A stretch of DNA of 64,000 nt from Epiperipatus broadwayi. Its lineage: Eukaryota; Onychophora; Udeonychophora; Euonychophora; Peripatidae. The stretch is from NCBI GenBank assembly GCA_028023455.1, contig JAQFVV010000153.1, positions 1,556,212 through 1,620,211 of the forward strand. The letters are read 5' to 3'. Of the stretch, positions 39,501 through 53,149 are shown piece after piece. The position numbers and the translations under genes are program-made. The notes under the pieces are model-generated. The model made no database searches. It saw only the letters and a list, made by a program, of their open reading frames with translations, and had not been told where the DNA came from. Within the stretch, counting starts at the first letter, position 1. Every line of letters begins with the position of its first letter.

Positions 39501-40210
39501 TATATAGAGAGAAACAACTATAAAAGATGAGTCCAATAAGAAAAGATAATAACATACCTATAATTTTAATCATTATATTTTTAAAAATAATTAATATGTT
39601 TATTAATTCAACCATGAAGTTTTGTTTTGACTTTTCATATCACAGACAATTTTGTTTTCATGTCCATTTTTAAACCTATTAATAAGGACTGAAATTTATT
39701 TAGGTTAGAAATCATTTAATCCTCTTTCCTTCTCAGTTAAAAAAAATCTATGTAAAACTTTTATTTATCAAATAACTACCTAACTAAGACGTTGAATAAT
39801 GTTACTAGAGGAAAGCAAAATTCTCTCATAGTTCACAATTTTATTGTATTTAAAAATACTTCATTTTATCTATTTAAATATTCTTATTTTGCTACAGTTT
39901 AAAAAGCTTCTTACACATTATGTAATGCTCATTATATATGTGAAACTCTAAATGTCAACAGCTCACTGATTATCTTATGTAAATCACATCATTGCAGTCA
40001 ATGTCCAAATAAAGCAATATTTATATCAACAAGATTTTTGATGTTCTATTGGTTCATTTAAGTACGACTACAGTTGTCGTTTGAATGAAATTGTTATGTT
40101 TAAACGACTGAATGTCAATTTCACATGATCTCATAGTGGCTAATAATCACTTATTATGTTTTAAAATTTTTAAAAAATTACTGTATCACTATTATTTTTA
40201 GATAGTTGGC
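36517..40210. other. Gene-free AT-rich region, 3.7 kb
   Basis: No supported gene. A C homopolymer lies at about 38234-38245. The ORFs at 36782-37000 and 38433-38615 show no domain. Confidence 0.5.
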
Positions 40211-40326
<116 letters not shown>

Positions 40327-40327
40327 T

Positions 40328-40735
40328 TGAGGGGATTGGAACCCAGGCTTTCAAGCTCCATCCAGTCATCTACTCAGCACATGACTCATATATGTGAAAA
40401 AGATAAAGGATTTCCAATATAGATATTTCGTCCTGAACTAGCACTCATCAATTGGTCCGGATCATCATCTGCCAACACATATACAACCAATGCTTGTTTT
40501 GAAGATTTGCTATTTAATATAAACCTAACGCTATGTGGAAAATGATGATCTGGTACAACTGGTGAGCACTGATTCAGAATGAAATATATATATATATATT
40601 GGAGATTATTTATCTTTTTATGTGCTTGTGGTCATGTACATCGGTTGTATAGGATAGAATGGATGGCTGAAGAGAACTTAAAAGTTTGGGTTCAACTCCT
40701 TTCTAATTATATCTAGCTTAAGTATATATACTATA
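40328..40735. repeat. Foldback element flanked on both sides by TTA arrays
   Basis: The left arm begins GGGGATTGGAACCCAGGCTT and the right arm ends GGGTTCAACTCC followed by TCTAATTATATCTAGC. Internal landmarks GGTCCGGATCATCATC and GATGATCTGGTACAAC mark the meeting arms. One TTA array touches the left end and another lies 10 bp after the right end. Confidence 0.7.
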
Positions 40736-40744
40736 CTTGTATTT

Positions 40745-40745
40745 A

Positions 40746-40843
<98 letters not shown>
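40745..40843. repeat. TTA/TTG compound microsatellite
   Basis: TTA units (40745 to about 40804) change into about 13 TTG units. It follows the right end of the foldback element. Confidence 0.95.
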
Positions 40844-43800
40844 ACTTGTATTTAAATATTATTATTATTAACTATTTTATTATTAAATGGATGGGTATTT
40901 TACATAAAAAAAAAAAAAGAACGAATTCAACTAAAAAAAAAAATGATTTGAATAGTTAAAGCATAGTAATATATTTATTGTTGTAGCATCTTTTTAAATA
41001 GATATGATAACATGTTTCGGGTTTATCTGGAAAATAACAATAATAAGCTATAAACAAATTTAAGGAGAAAAAAACTTTACATTATTTAATCGTTAAATTG
41101 TTTAGATTGTTTTAAAGTAGTAAAATGATAGCTGCATGCAGTAATATCCTGGTAAACTATAAAGAGTTAATCGTTTTGAAATATTTTTTTATTCAGTAAA
41201 GTAAACTTCAATTTGGTGCAGTATGAGCATAAATTTAAACTGTAACAAATATTTATTTATATATATATATAACAAACTTCAATTTATTAATCAATTCATT
41301 GCAACCTCTTGATGACCAAATGCATATTTTATAAACAGCATCCAAACTTAGGCTATTTGAATTGATTTTGGAAATTTATATATATATTTAATAAACAACA
41401 CAGTGACGCACTATTTATTAAACAAATTAACATCATCTAATGCAAACAGTTTAAAAAATATTCATATCTCTAAATTATACAAATATACAAACAAAAGTTT
41501 GGATGATATTTTTGAATCATAGAATAAGATGCTAGAATAATAGATATTAATAAGAAAATACTTAATTGAATTCCAGAACATATATAAACTTAGATTATTT
41601 GAAAGTTGATTAATTAGTAAAAAACGTATCGGAAGGATTTTTGTCTTGCAAGAAGTTCGACTAACTTATGCTAAATATATATATATTGTATATGTTTGTA
41701 ATTTAGACGATAAACTGATGTTGATTATATGTATGCTAATTGCTTATCTTAATTGGATAGACTTTTATCTTTTGCAGATAACATACATTTTGTAGTTTTA
41801 TTTGAAAAAAAAATGATAAATTAAATAATTTTATATATATATAAGATTCAATAGTTAAAAAAAAAACCTTAAAAAGCAAAAAGACTAAAGTTTAAACAAA
41901 TAAAGTCTGTAAATTGTTTTGTTGCAGTTTTGAAAGGTTAGCTTTGAGGGAGAAATAAATGCCCAGAAGGTATAAAGTATTATAATTTAAGGAAGATTTT
42001 GTTCAAGATATTTTTCATTGCAGCAAACGATTTAAAATAAAATTTTGAAATGAAATAGCCGAAATGGAAAAAGGTCACAACATTAAATTTATCCGCATTA
42101 TTTTACGTTGACAACTACTAACGTAATTTGATATTTTTTCTAGTTTTTTTTTTTTTTTAAGACTAATTACTTATTACAAAATACTGTAAAATACGAAAAA
42201 AACTCTTCAAATTGAAGAGTCACATATTTTCTAATTTATTTAAAAAAAAAAAAAAATTCATTCAAGCAACATAAAAGCATTTTTGTAATTTTCAGAATCT
42301 GGTTTAGTGGTTGAAAAACTGGAACTTGTTCTGTTATTTGCGAAGCTGTAGGCAAAGCTTTCGAGCAAAAAAAAAAATCTCTCCACTGTTATTGGTTTTA
42401 TTTACGCGGTGTGACTTTCAATTAGTTTAACTGCGATTTCTTTAACAAAACTTTAAGAATTTTTTTTTCACTAATGCATCTGTTTATTGATATACCGCCA
42501 AACATTATTAGGCTTTTAAAAAAATATTGCTAATGTCTATGATTAATTTAACTCCGCCATAAGTTCTGACTTAAAAATTTAATCTTCGTTACATTGTCAT
42601 CGTAATAGAATGCTAACTTATATGCTAAACTCTATTTTGAGCAATATCAATTAGAATCTATTCTTTTAAAATTAAGATTTATTTTTTTATTGTAAAAATT
42701 AATATGATTAATTATCATTCTATTTTAAATGCATAATCTCATTTTAACCTTTTTTTTTTTTTTCCAATTTAATCAATTGGTTGCTTATGTTTTACGTACA
42801 CGTTATATGTATATACTAAATTAGGTGTGAGTGTGTTTATTGTTTGTAATGGGGATTGTTTGCTTAGTCTTACTTCTAGTAATCAAAAGGTAAGGTATAT
42901 CTGCTGTATTTATGTACAAATTTTAAATATTTTATACCTTAATATATTTTATTTATTATCACTTGTTTCTGGGGGGAGGAGGTTCTGTCTCTTTTCTATA
43001 TAGTTCTTTTATTTTCTTTTTTTTTTTTTTTTAATCTTATTATCTATAGACACTTAGACTAATAAATGAACTGTCATTTTGAACTTTTCACGCCGTCGAT
43101 CATCTAAACTCTGATTATAACAACAAAATTGAATGTTTGTTTATCCCCTTTCCTATCTTTTAATTACACGCATGGCAATTCTGACTTCAATCCCTTTTCT
43201 TTTCTATATACAAACGTATACACGAACATAAGTGTAAATTATATTTGTTGTTTTGTTTTTTTTATTAATATGAGCATACTCATTTATAAGTAACTAATAG
43301 TAAAGACTATTATGATAATCCCTGAGAATATATATATATATCTAGCAGCTTTTTTTTCTGCTTGCTACAAAATATTAACTACATCCGATCCTTATTCATT
43401 AATTTGTTGTCTTTTTAGTAACAGCCATTGGCCAACTCATTCCATGAGTAGCAAGATGTGTCGTTTTCAATTTTAAAATTTTACAAATTTCCATTATTTT
43501 GAATGGCTAATTACAATAGCAAAATCTGTCTAGCTTGGGGGATTCTGCTAAGAGATAAATCACTGTTGATCTAGTTCTTAAATATATTTTTTTACCTCAA
43601 ACTACAAGAGTGGAGATTTTTTTTCATTTTCTTCGATCGTAAATTACTATTGAATAATTTTTTTTATCAGCAAGCTATCTTAGCATTAGCCAACTATTCT
43701 CAACTGCACACAAGTAAAAACAAATAATCATAATAAAAGAGCCTTAAAATGCCCATTCCAAAGTACAGTCCTCTCCAGCATTTCTATCAAGTAAAAATGA

Positions 43801-43917
43801 AAAAGATGATAATTTTCATCAGGTTAATCGAATGCCAGAAAGCAATGTTTTAATTTACTACGTTGTTTTATCCTCATAGAAGGCCAACTACCAAAAAAAA
43901 AAGTACTAGTTTTATCC
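40844..43917. other. Gene-free AT-rich region
   Basis: About 3 kb with no supported gene. A block at about 42290-42700 is somewhat less repetitive. Confidence 0.45.
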
Positions 43918-43985
43918 GCATTTGAATTCTATAGCATTTGAGCATGGCAGGGGATTGTACTAACCACTATCCCAAGAGGCCTTTC
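43918..43985 (-). repeat. tRNA-like SINE head, family 3 (low confidence)
   Basis: On the minus strand GGCCTCTTGGGATAGTGGTT then AGTACAATCCCCTGCC resembles the 5' half of a tRNA with an A box, and GAATTCAAATGC resembles a B box. No tail or target duplication is found. Confidence 0.4.
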
Positions 43986-45180
43986 TGTATGTGTGTATAT
44001 AAACGGAGAAAAAGATGGTAGAAATTAGTTTCTACTTTGCATGAGAGTTGGGTAATGAAATTACATTACAAAAATATTGTTCATTATTGGATAATCTCTA
44101 GTTTAATAAATGACTAATAAAAATTATTAATTAATATACTGTATTTCCATTTATGTGTATGAGACATTATATATCTATTACGTTCAAGTCAAAAGTAATT
44201 TAACATTGTTGAAATATATCGAATATATTATGTATGATTTAATGTTAGCACAGTTATTGATATGTATGTAGGCGAAAAATATTACTACAGTTTATTCTAG
44301 TGTCTCAATATTTAGAATTGCGTCATAAACTAACCCATTATATAATAATCAAAATCTCTGTAATCGAAAAGTCAAAAGCTAACTTTATATTTAAAATTTT
44401 AGCAATTTTTTTCCCCATTTACTAGTAAAAAAAATGTATATCTATCTATAAATGTTTCATCCTTTTATTACTCTTTGCGTTATAAGTGGGTGTGTTTTTA
44501 TTTATACAATTGTTTCAAGCGTTTATAATAATTCAATTAAATAAATAAAAAGTTAAACAAAAAAAAAAAAATCAGTGTACTAAAAATTTAGATAGAAAAC
44601 TTATTATCTAGACACAAAAAAATAAAATAAATTTTAACTAAAATAAAATAGGAAGATAAATAAACACATAAATTTATCCGCTAGTAAGCGGATTTGTTGA
44701 CTTCAATAATAATCCCGGGCTGTAATCAGGCAATGAGAAAACACTCACTATTGTCAGTGATAGCTTTTAATATTTTTGTTAGAGCTCATTATGTATAATA
44801 TATATTAAGAATTGCTATTTTAAATAAAAATGCTTTTTTATTTAGATGCGAGTCAGCGAAAGATATATAAATACAAACTATATCATACCTATCAAAATAC
44901 GGACTATACAGTGAATTTAAGTTTATACATATGTCTAAGTTTGTTGATATGTGAGAATATGGATTTTTTTTTCTTTATATGTCATATCTATAATAAAGTT
45001 TAAATTACCTAAAGTCATTTTATATATGCACATACAGATAGACTTTGAGCATTATATAATAAGAACAAAATATACAACGTACATTTGACGCAAACTGTTA
45101 AGTTTTAATACATACTTTAATTAATATTATGTAATATCTGTATTCAAATTTCAACTTTCTAACTTTATAAGTAGAGTAGG
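43986..45180. other. Gene-free AT-rich sequence
   Basis: No gene supported. A perfect small hairpin ATCCGCT-AGTA-AGCGGAT lies at about 44687-44704. Confidence 0.5.
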
Positions 45181-45229
45181 AATGGCTTTTGAATAGTAAT
45201 TATTGCATTCGCCTGCCGGCTGGAATAGG

Positions 45230-45960
45230 AATATAATTTTTTTAAAATTCAAAATAGTCAATCTCGATAATCATTCAATTATTCGTTGATAATGGAAAAA
45301 TTTATTAAACACGACAAATGAGCAGTTGACAAAAAAATTCAAATATTGGTCACTGGAGCCGAAATTCTACGATTTTCTCATGAAACTAAATCTCGAGGCA
45401 CTTCCGACACTTCACTTCAATAGGTATAAAAGGAATTGTACCAATATTGAAGATATATGCAAGTTGTGTCAAAGAGAATCAGAAAGCCTATCACACTTAC
45501 TATTCACATGCCCCAGATACAATAATATACGGTCGGACATTCCAAATTTTTTTAAAAATAAGGAGTACGGAATACAAACACTTCTCAATACATTCGCGCT
45601 AGTACATTTGTGTTATACTCACTATGATGTACCAGATGTACACTTATGTATGGACTAAACACAAAATATCCTAACACATTTAGAAGGGATGAAAAAATTT
45701 CATCGTCCAACATTTTCTCAGATACCTGGTCACTAATGCGACTTCGCTCTAGATTTCCCGTCGCCAAAGAACTAGATCACCAGGTACAAAGGGGTATTGA
45801 GGTAATGATATATGTAAAGTGTTATAAACTGATGTAACGATCAGGAGAATGGTAAGCCCTGATCAAGATTGTTATTTCTTTTTCTCTCTCTCTCTTTTTT
45901 TTTTACTTTTTTTTTATAAAGCTATAGATAAATAAAGCCTTTTTAAACATAAATGGGTTA
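45230..45960 (+). pseudogene. 3' fragment of a LINE retrotransposon, C-terminal part of polyprotein
   Basis: An open segment 45326-45658 (110 codons) contains KYWSLEPKFYDFLMKLNLEA, matching KWSMEPKFFDFLIMLNL of the LINE at 9.8 kb. A zinc-knuckle-like CKLCQRESESLSHLLFTC (C-x2-C-x8-H-x4-C) of the kind found C-terminal to many LINE reverse transcriptases follows. The reading frame is broken after residue 110. An A/T-rich 3' tail with AATAAA at about 45931-45936 ends the unit. No reverse transcriptase is present, so this is a 5'-truncated insertion, the usual form for LINEs. The left boundary is not clear. Confidence 0.7.
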
Positions 45961-48755
45961 TTTTTTTTAGCTATAGATTAATATAATAAATTAAAAAAAA
46001 CGCAAATTATGATTACCTGGAGTTTGACAAACTACATGACGTGTGTTGTTGTTTTTTTTTTAAGGAAGGCTGGAGAAAGCTTTACTCTACAAATGGATTA
46101 TTTAAAAGCTCTTTATCTAAGTTAATATATAGCACAAAATTTTCACGGCAAATTATCGACTGAAAGCTATATTTTTTGTTGTAGTTGTTTGATTTAGTTT
46201 CTGAGAAAAAAAAAGTAATTACAATTTTGATTTCTAGCAGAAACATAATACACTTTATGTAAATCTTTTAATAAAATTATAATACTATGCAAAATAAAAT
46301 ATATATTTTTTACTATACTGTTGGAAGGTGAATCAACATATTTAGGCTATTTAAAACTCTGATTATTGACAGTGATAGTTTGTCATTGTTTGCATTTTTT
46401 TTATACAATTAATGTAGTTTTTTTCTATTAAAAGATGCACAATAATCTTTAATGTGCTCAGGGTTTAGAGTTTTCTCAAAAAAACATTCGTACATTTATA
46501 ACAACATCAATTATTGATGATTTTTTTGAAAGGCAAAAGCTTCCTTCACAAAGAAATGCAGTATGTAAGTATTCCTTTTCCATAACAAGCTAGAAAATTT
46601 CCTTATTTTATTGTCCTAATTTAAAGAATGCCTCTTTGAATGATGCGTAATTTTTGGATTAAGATTCTGCATTATTCTAGTTTATCTTTTTATCACGCAT
46701 TCATACTTTTTCCTCTTAAGTTGTTTATTTTTACAATTGTGTCAATAATATGTATGAATCATAAATAATGGATCTAAAAACTACATGTTAAGGATATATA
46801 TGGAATGAAAAACCACATGTTAAGGATATATATGGAATGTCAACAAAAACATAATTCATTTATTTATATAAATATCCATCATATAATTCTAACGGGAGAA
46901 AATATAAAAAGACTATTCCTTCCATATAGCAAATAAAACAATCCATTATCTGACCTAGATGAATTGGAGTAATTTACCAATATATTGGAGATAGTTTATA
47001 TATATACTTGAATATAATGAGTTAATCATTCAGAATAATCAGTTTATAATATTCATTATTTTATTAGCATAAGTTTTATAAGTACGATTTATTGATGACA
47101 TCAGACTATTAATATAAGCCTATTCTTATTACGCTTCTGTGTTGGCAATAGAGTGATAGTGTCTCATTCAAGTTAAAGATTCCTGGATGATTTTTAACTG
47201 TGTAAAGTAAAAACAAACTCAGTTTAATGATTGTATAGAGTTGCTCTGCTCAAGTTATTACTAAAAAAATTGACCTCCTGAGCAACTAATTATTTCAATT
47301 ATGTTGATAATAACCGTAAGTATAATTTAAGGCAGTAGGTTATATATATAAAAAAAAGACTTTCAAAAAACAAATATACAATAACCTGAAACATAAACAA
47401 TTAAATAAAATTTATGAAATGAATTACCAAAAAATGAAAATTATCTCAGAGAAAAACATAAACTAATTTATAAATATTATACAAACAAACAGTAAAATAG
47501 CCCTTAAATAGCCCACTTCATAGCAAAGATCTCTCCAATAGCCTACTGGAAGGAATAGCAAGGAAAAGCAGTGCTTGTTAAGCTTGTCAGTTGCAGCCAT
47601 TTATTACCCACTATTGAGTGATTAGTTAATTGGTAAAGAGTGGTTATCTAAAAAAAAATATCCCAAGCCTGTTGAGAAAATATTCAAATTTACTTATATT
47701 TGAACCTATGCCATAATCAAGTTAGGCGATTTAAAAAACAGTTTGATTAGAATACATTGTTAAATATAATTTTTGGAGTTAATATATTACATATTCAAGA
47801 TTGAATAAAGTGTTTATTTTGGAAATTAAAAAAATCTGTCAAAATCCAAAGTGTTATTAAAAAGATTTTTTTTTCCATATCTCTTTAATTTATGTTAAAT
47901 TTTGGAGAAGTAATTACAACTTGTTTAGTCATAGTTATTTTTGACAAAAGACTTTACAGCCAAATCATACATTCATGTAGAATATATTTTTACTCAGGAA
48001 TCATTATGCCTCTACAGCACTTCCTTATAATTTTTTCACACAACTAATCCATAGTAATAGAATTAAGTCATCCAATTTTTTTGATAGAAAATCCTTAATT
48101 AGGTAGTTAAACAAGAAAAGAAAGTGAATTCTTCATCATCCTGATATTTGACTAGCTTTATGAGTACTGTATCTTCCTCGACTGTTTTGTTATATAAATA
48201 ATCTGGGCACTCCCACCCTGAAGTGCATTAATTAATAATTGTTTTTTTTTCTTTTACATATGTATAAGAAATAAATTAATACCTATGATAAATATTTATA
48301 CTAATTAAATCTTTACAATTGGCTACGCACATTTCCAAGTTTGTAATAGATATTAAACTAGCACTCTATGTAAAATATCTTAAATCACTTCCTCAGTATC
48401 CATTTAAACCAGAAATCTTAGTTCAGCAGATAACCTCAAAATTAAACTGATTGTCAATGGGAAATATAAATTAGAAAAGTTTTACTAACATTCTGTGTGA
48501 ATGTTAAAGTATTTCAATTTTCTGATTCACCTCACAAATTTAAATATTTGATGAAATGCTGATAGAATATGAGATTGATCTGGGAATTTTTAATCTGTGA
48601 GACAGTTTAAAATTTACAATGTGCTTTAGAGGAATGCATTACAAATTTTGTTTGCTCATATATACACGTGTGTGTCAAATATTTTTTTGAATTTTTCTGT
48701 GTGTGCAGAGAGACATAAATTTTGCCTACCATTATCCAAAGAGAAAAATGCAAAG
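45961..48755. other. Gene-free AT-rich region
   Basis: No gene supported. A 35-bp unit with ACATGTTAAGGATATATATG occurs twice in tandem at about 46772-46838. Confidence 0.5.
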
Positions 48756-48765
48756 AACATTTAAC

Positions 48766-48871
48766 TATTTTTTTTTATGTGTCGTAGCATCAGCCGGGAA
48801 GCGAATCCACTAACCCAGGACAACTGCTTGTAAAGCAGCTGTTGCTGATGGCTCGACCACCAATGCTTGAC
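48766..48871 (-). mobile_element. tRNA-derived SINE, family 1, copy 3, with target-site duplication
   Basis: Flanked by perfect 10-bp repeats AACATTTAAC (48756-48765 and 48872-48881). Read on the minus strand: GTCAAGCATTGGTGGTCGAG, AAGCAGTTGTCCTGGGTT, then TTCGCTTCCCGGCTGATGC and an A-rich tail. It aligns with the SINEs at 9114 and 24836. The A box (TGGTGGTCGAG) is the better-preserved part. Confidence 0.75.
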
Positions 48872-49019
48872 AACATTTAACATTTTTTATCTGTGAAAAT
48901 ATATATATATAACTAACTATACACATATTTTTTTCATTATTCATTAGAAGCCTCTAGCAAACAAGTATCTCCAATCCAACTCTAAAAGAAAAAAGTCAAA
49001 TAATGATAATAATACTAAC

Positions 49020-49335
49020 AATAATAAAAATGGACTTGAACTCAGACTTTAAACTTCCTACAGCCCCACACTCTATGTTATACATCTAATACACATGATC
49101 ACATACATGTGAAGAAGATAAATGATCTTCAATAAATGTATTTTGTGCTAAGCCAGCATTCATCATTTGGTTCAGATAGCCATCTGAACACATACATGTA
49201 ATCAGTGTTCAGTTTATGTTAAGATAGCAACTCTTCAGACTTTAATGAACATACTTCAATCCTCTCCATTTTTCAACTCTTCAGTCATTCATATTATTGA
49301 AAACTTGATGATGGAATGTGCAAATCCCCTTGTTG
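49020..49335. repeat. Foldback family, left arm plus core
   Basis: Starts near GACTTGAACTCAGACTTTAA, continues with CACATACATGTGAAGAAGAT and the core ACTTGATGATGGAATG, then CCTTGTTGATGCCAATATTG, the single arm of the core hairpin seen at 6.3 kb. No right arm is present. Confidence 0.6.
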
Positions 49336-49460
49336 ATGCCAATATTGTTGTCATACTCATGTTGATTTTAAGTCACTCTGACCCCTCACATATAGGACCT
49401 TAATATGTCCATTTAAATGCACAGAAAAGGAATGGGCCGAAAATAGTCTGAATATGTAAT

Positions 49461-49899
49461 ATTCAAATATAAATATATTGTCTATACTAAACTTAATTTA
49501 ATTACACCTGAACTCAGACTTTCAAAGCCCCTACAGCCATGCACTCCATTTTATACTACTAATACACATGACCACATACATGTAAAGAAGATAAATCATC
49601 TCCCATATATGTATTTTGTGTTAAACCAGCACTCATCAGTTGGTCCAGATCCCCATCACCCACACATACATACACAGATTATATGTATGTGTGGAGATGA
49701 TGATCTGGACAAACTAATGAGTGCTGCTTCAATATGAAATACATATATTGGAGATCATTTATCTTCTTCACATGTATGTGGTCATGTGTATCAGTTATAT
49801 AAAATAGAGTGTATAGCTGTAGGGAGTTTGAAAGTCTGAGTTCAAGTCTCTTCTAATTATATTTAAGTTTAGTATAGACAATATTTTTATATTTGAATA
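49461..49899. repeat. Near-symmetrical foldback element, about 440 bp
   Basis: Two arms of about 216 bp (49461-49676 and 49684-49899) form an extended inverted repeat with only a few nt between them. Landmarks mirror each other: ATTCAAATATAAATAT / ATATTTTTATATTTGAAT at the ends, TGTCTATACTAAACTTAA / TTAAGTTTAGTATAGACA, and CTGAACTCAGACTTTCAA / TTGAAAGTCTGAGTTCAAG. It has no coding capacity. It is the cleanest member of the family in the window and lacks the core found at 6.3 kb. Confidence 0.75.
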
Positions 49900-52130
49900 T
49901 TAATAATAACAATAATAATACCTTAAAAATGAGTTTTGCAATGAATATAGAAATTAATCTATGAGTCTCAAATATGTCCACATGTTGAACTTGCTATTAC
50001 ATTATTCTATTTTTTGAATATTTTGAGATGCTGATTTAATTGCTTCTCCAGAAAACTCTTTCTGAAATATTTCAACACCAGGTCTAATTGTGGCTCTCCA
50101 AAGCATCTAATTCTCCACCATATCTTTCTCACATAATCAATCAATATGGTACTTTTTTAGAATGACTAAGATTATCTTTTAATGTAAACCGGAACTATCT
50201 TTCTCACGTATATATTAAATATTGTAACATTAAATACTTACTAAAAAAAGAAATTTATATTAAAATTCTTTCACAACTATGGTTTTTCTAATTACAAATT
50301 AGTGGTGGTCTATTTGTTAATAATGATAATCAGAAAATGCCTACTGTCAAATAAGAAATACCCTCTATAAAGAATGTTACTTTTATTTTTTATTTTTTTG
50401 TAATTATTTTAATTTTAATATTTCAAGAAATATTTTTGTTAACTGATTCTATTCTTTATCAAAAAATTTTCTTACTCCTTGCTGTTGTTATTGTTGTTGT
50501 TAAATAGATTTCTTTAGTCTAAAAACTAAAATAAAATCGTTTGGTTATTTGTTTCTGATTACTACTTATATTATTTTTAAGATTATTTTCATTTGTTGAG
50601 GTTATCCTTTTAACAAAATTCGTAAAAAATATATAAAAATTTAATGTTGAATAATTTTTTTATTATGTTGTTGCCAAAAATAAAAGTATAAAAAGAATTA
50701 CTAATTTAGCTATATAACTTTTTAAAAATGGTTTAAACCATTATTTTAAAAAGTTGTATTTACCATTAATTTAAGCATTTAAGCTTTAAAAGCAAATTAA
50801 GTCAGGAAAAGATGTTTTATAACAATAACTTTGCTATATTGATGAAGTGTTAGCAATTTTTAGGATAGTTGATGATATGCAGAGCCCAAAACTTGTATAC
50901 AGAATCCAAGATATGTAATTTTAGTTGATTGCTTTTTATTAATATTGTAATATTTAAAAGTTTACAACAACAATAAAATGAGACATCCTAACAAGATAAC
51001 ATGATTCTCCTGTAATACTAGTTAAAACAACCCTGTTAATAATTAATTAGACATAATTCTTAAGCTTCATTAAAATTAACACAGCTTAGTTACATATTTA
51101 TCTCTGTTTTAGAATCATTTTAACCTGTCCAATTATGCTAATTATTATTAGCATGCAGGTTCAGAGCATGAACAACATCCTATGTCATATACTTTATATA
51201 GCTGGATTATTTTCCTAGATTCCAAAAAAAAATACTAAATTCACTATTATGCCATTCATACAAGTTAGTTCTCGGACATAGTTCATATTAGTGTGTTTTT
51301 TTAGTGGTACAAAGGTTCTAAACATTGTAATGTTATCTATAAAAAATTTCTCCAAATTACAAAAAAATTATTGATAGTAGCATTTCACACAAGCCTTAAA
51401 AATTGTAGATTGCTTTTAAGTTCATAATGATTTTTGAATCTAGAATATATCTTACAATAAATGGTTTGATATTATTTTTTTCAATTGATTCTTTGCTAAA
51501 TTTTTCATATATACTCATATTTTCTGATGCATTTTTACTATTAATATCTATTAATTCCCTTTCAATTTTCACTAAATAAGTGAGAATATAAATGTAGTAG
51601 TTTCAAAAGTACAAATAATCCTAGAATCAACTTTTTAAATGCTTATGTGTCTCATGACATACAATAACAAAGCAGTGTGTGCACATGTATATATATATAG
51701 AGATAGTTAATTCTGACTCTTTGATCGTTTATGTAAACAAACGCTTGATCGTGTTTTTGGTAAAAACACCATCTGTTGATCATAAATACAAGCGTCAGCA
51801 GTTTTTAACGTGATTAAAACTTGTTTTTGTTTTATATATATATATATATATATAAAGTTAAAAGGAAGAGTAAAAATTTTTTAGATATTTTTTATATTAC
51901 ACTGGAGTAATATTTATTATGGATTAAATAATTTTGAATTTTAAAAATGTTATTATAAATTAAACATTTAAAAAGATCTGAAGATTTATTAATTCTGATT
52001 TTGAAATTAAAACAAGCATGTTTTATGTTACAATAGGTATACTGGTAATTATAAAATTTCACTATCTGTTTTTATTATATTAAATTTTTTTAAATTAAAG
52101 CTTGTATAACATATTTTAATAAAAGTATTT
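49900..52130. other. Gene-free AT-rich region
   Basis: No gene supported. An inverted pair (TTGATCGTTT/AAACGCTTGATC, then CATCTGTTGATCATAAATAC) gives a weak dyad near 51720-51790. Confidence 0.45.
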
Positions 52131-52235
52131 TGGATAGAGATTTTAAATTTTTTCTCTTATTGCACTTATCAATTAAGAGCTTATTTAAGCTATTGGTACA
52201 CTGGTTTACATTTTTGTAAATACAAGCTTATAAAA
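52130..52235 (+). repeat. Diverged CAGCTGGTCTGGAG-family repeat
   Basis: GATAGAGATTTTAAATTTTT, TGCACTTATCAATTAAGAGC and AGCTATTGGTACAC follow the order seen at 3546-3662 but with many changes. A fourth, more decayed relative is at about 61548-61620. Confidence 0.4.
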
Positions 52236-52829
52236 GCAATATCACATTATATATGACTTGCTTTATTGATAACATATTTTAATCCTACAAATTTATTTTT
52301 GAAAGTAAGGTAAATTGAAAAGTCATTAACTTTTTTTAATCAAGATAGGGAATGTTTGCTTTTAATTACTGTTTTTTTTTACTCTGACCATTAAAAAAGG
52401 TTGAAAAAAAGATTAGGAGATGTTTTTTTTAAGTTTTAGGGTTATACAGAATTACTATGAAGGTATAAATAAAGGTGCAAAGGGAAAAGTTTAGCTTCTG
52501 CTACTGGTCCACAATGGTAGAGTTTTTATTCACATGGAGACCAGAGCCAGCTTTTCTGTGATTCATTAGCCAATATATATTGTGTACTAGCTAGTATGAC
52601 TGAAGAGAAATATTGTGGTGATATTCAGCAATAAGGTACATAGAACTTTTTCTAGAATGAGTTTGTCAACTTAATTGTCAACCTAGTACACTATTGGAAA
52701 AAATTGTATTTAATTGTATTACAAAAATCTGGCTTATGTTAACTTTAAAATAAGTAAGAAATGAACTCTTCACTAGATAGGAACCCTTATTTAGGAACTT
52801 AATACATATGCTACTCCTATATACATGTG

Positions 52830-52902
<73 letters not shown>

Positions 52903-53149
52903 TATTGACTAATTAGATCAATGTTATTAATATATTTTAGCACTCCAGTATTTATTAAGTTGCTATGCAAATTCGAAACGATCATTTGCATTAGTAGATC
53001 CTGATATGTATAGAGTTAGCATATCTATTAAGTTCCTAAAGTTTATTACTTATTTATTTTAAAATCAATATAAATGAAGAATTATAAGCCAAATTTATAT
53101 AATATAATTAGATACAAGATTCTCCAAATAATAAATAATTTCCCATTTA
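52236..53149. other. Gene-free AT-rich region with TA arrays
   Basis: TA dinucleotide arrays at about 52838-52864 and 52870-52898. No gene is visible. Confidence 0.6.
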
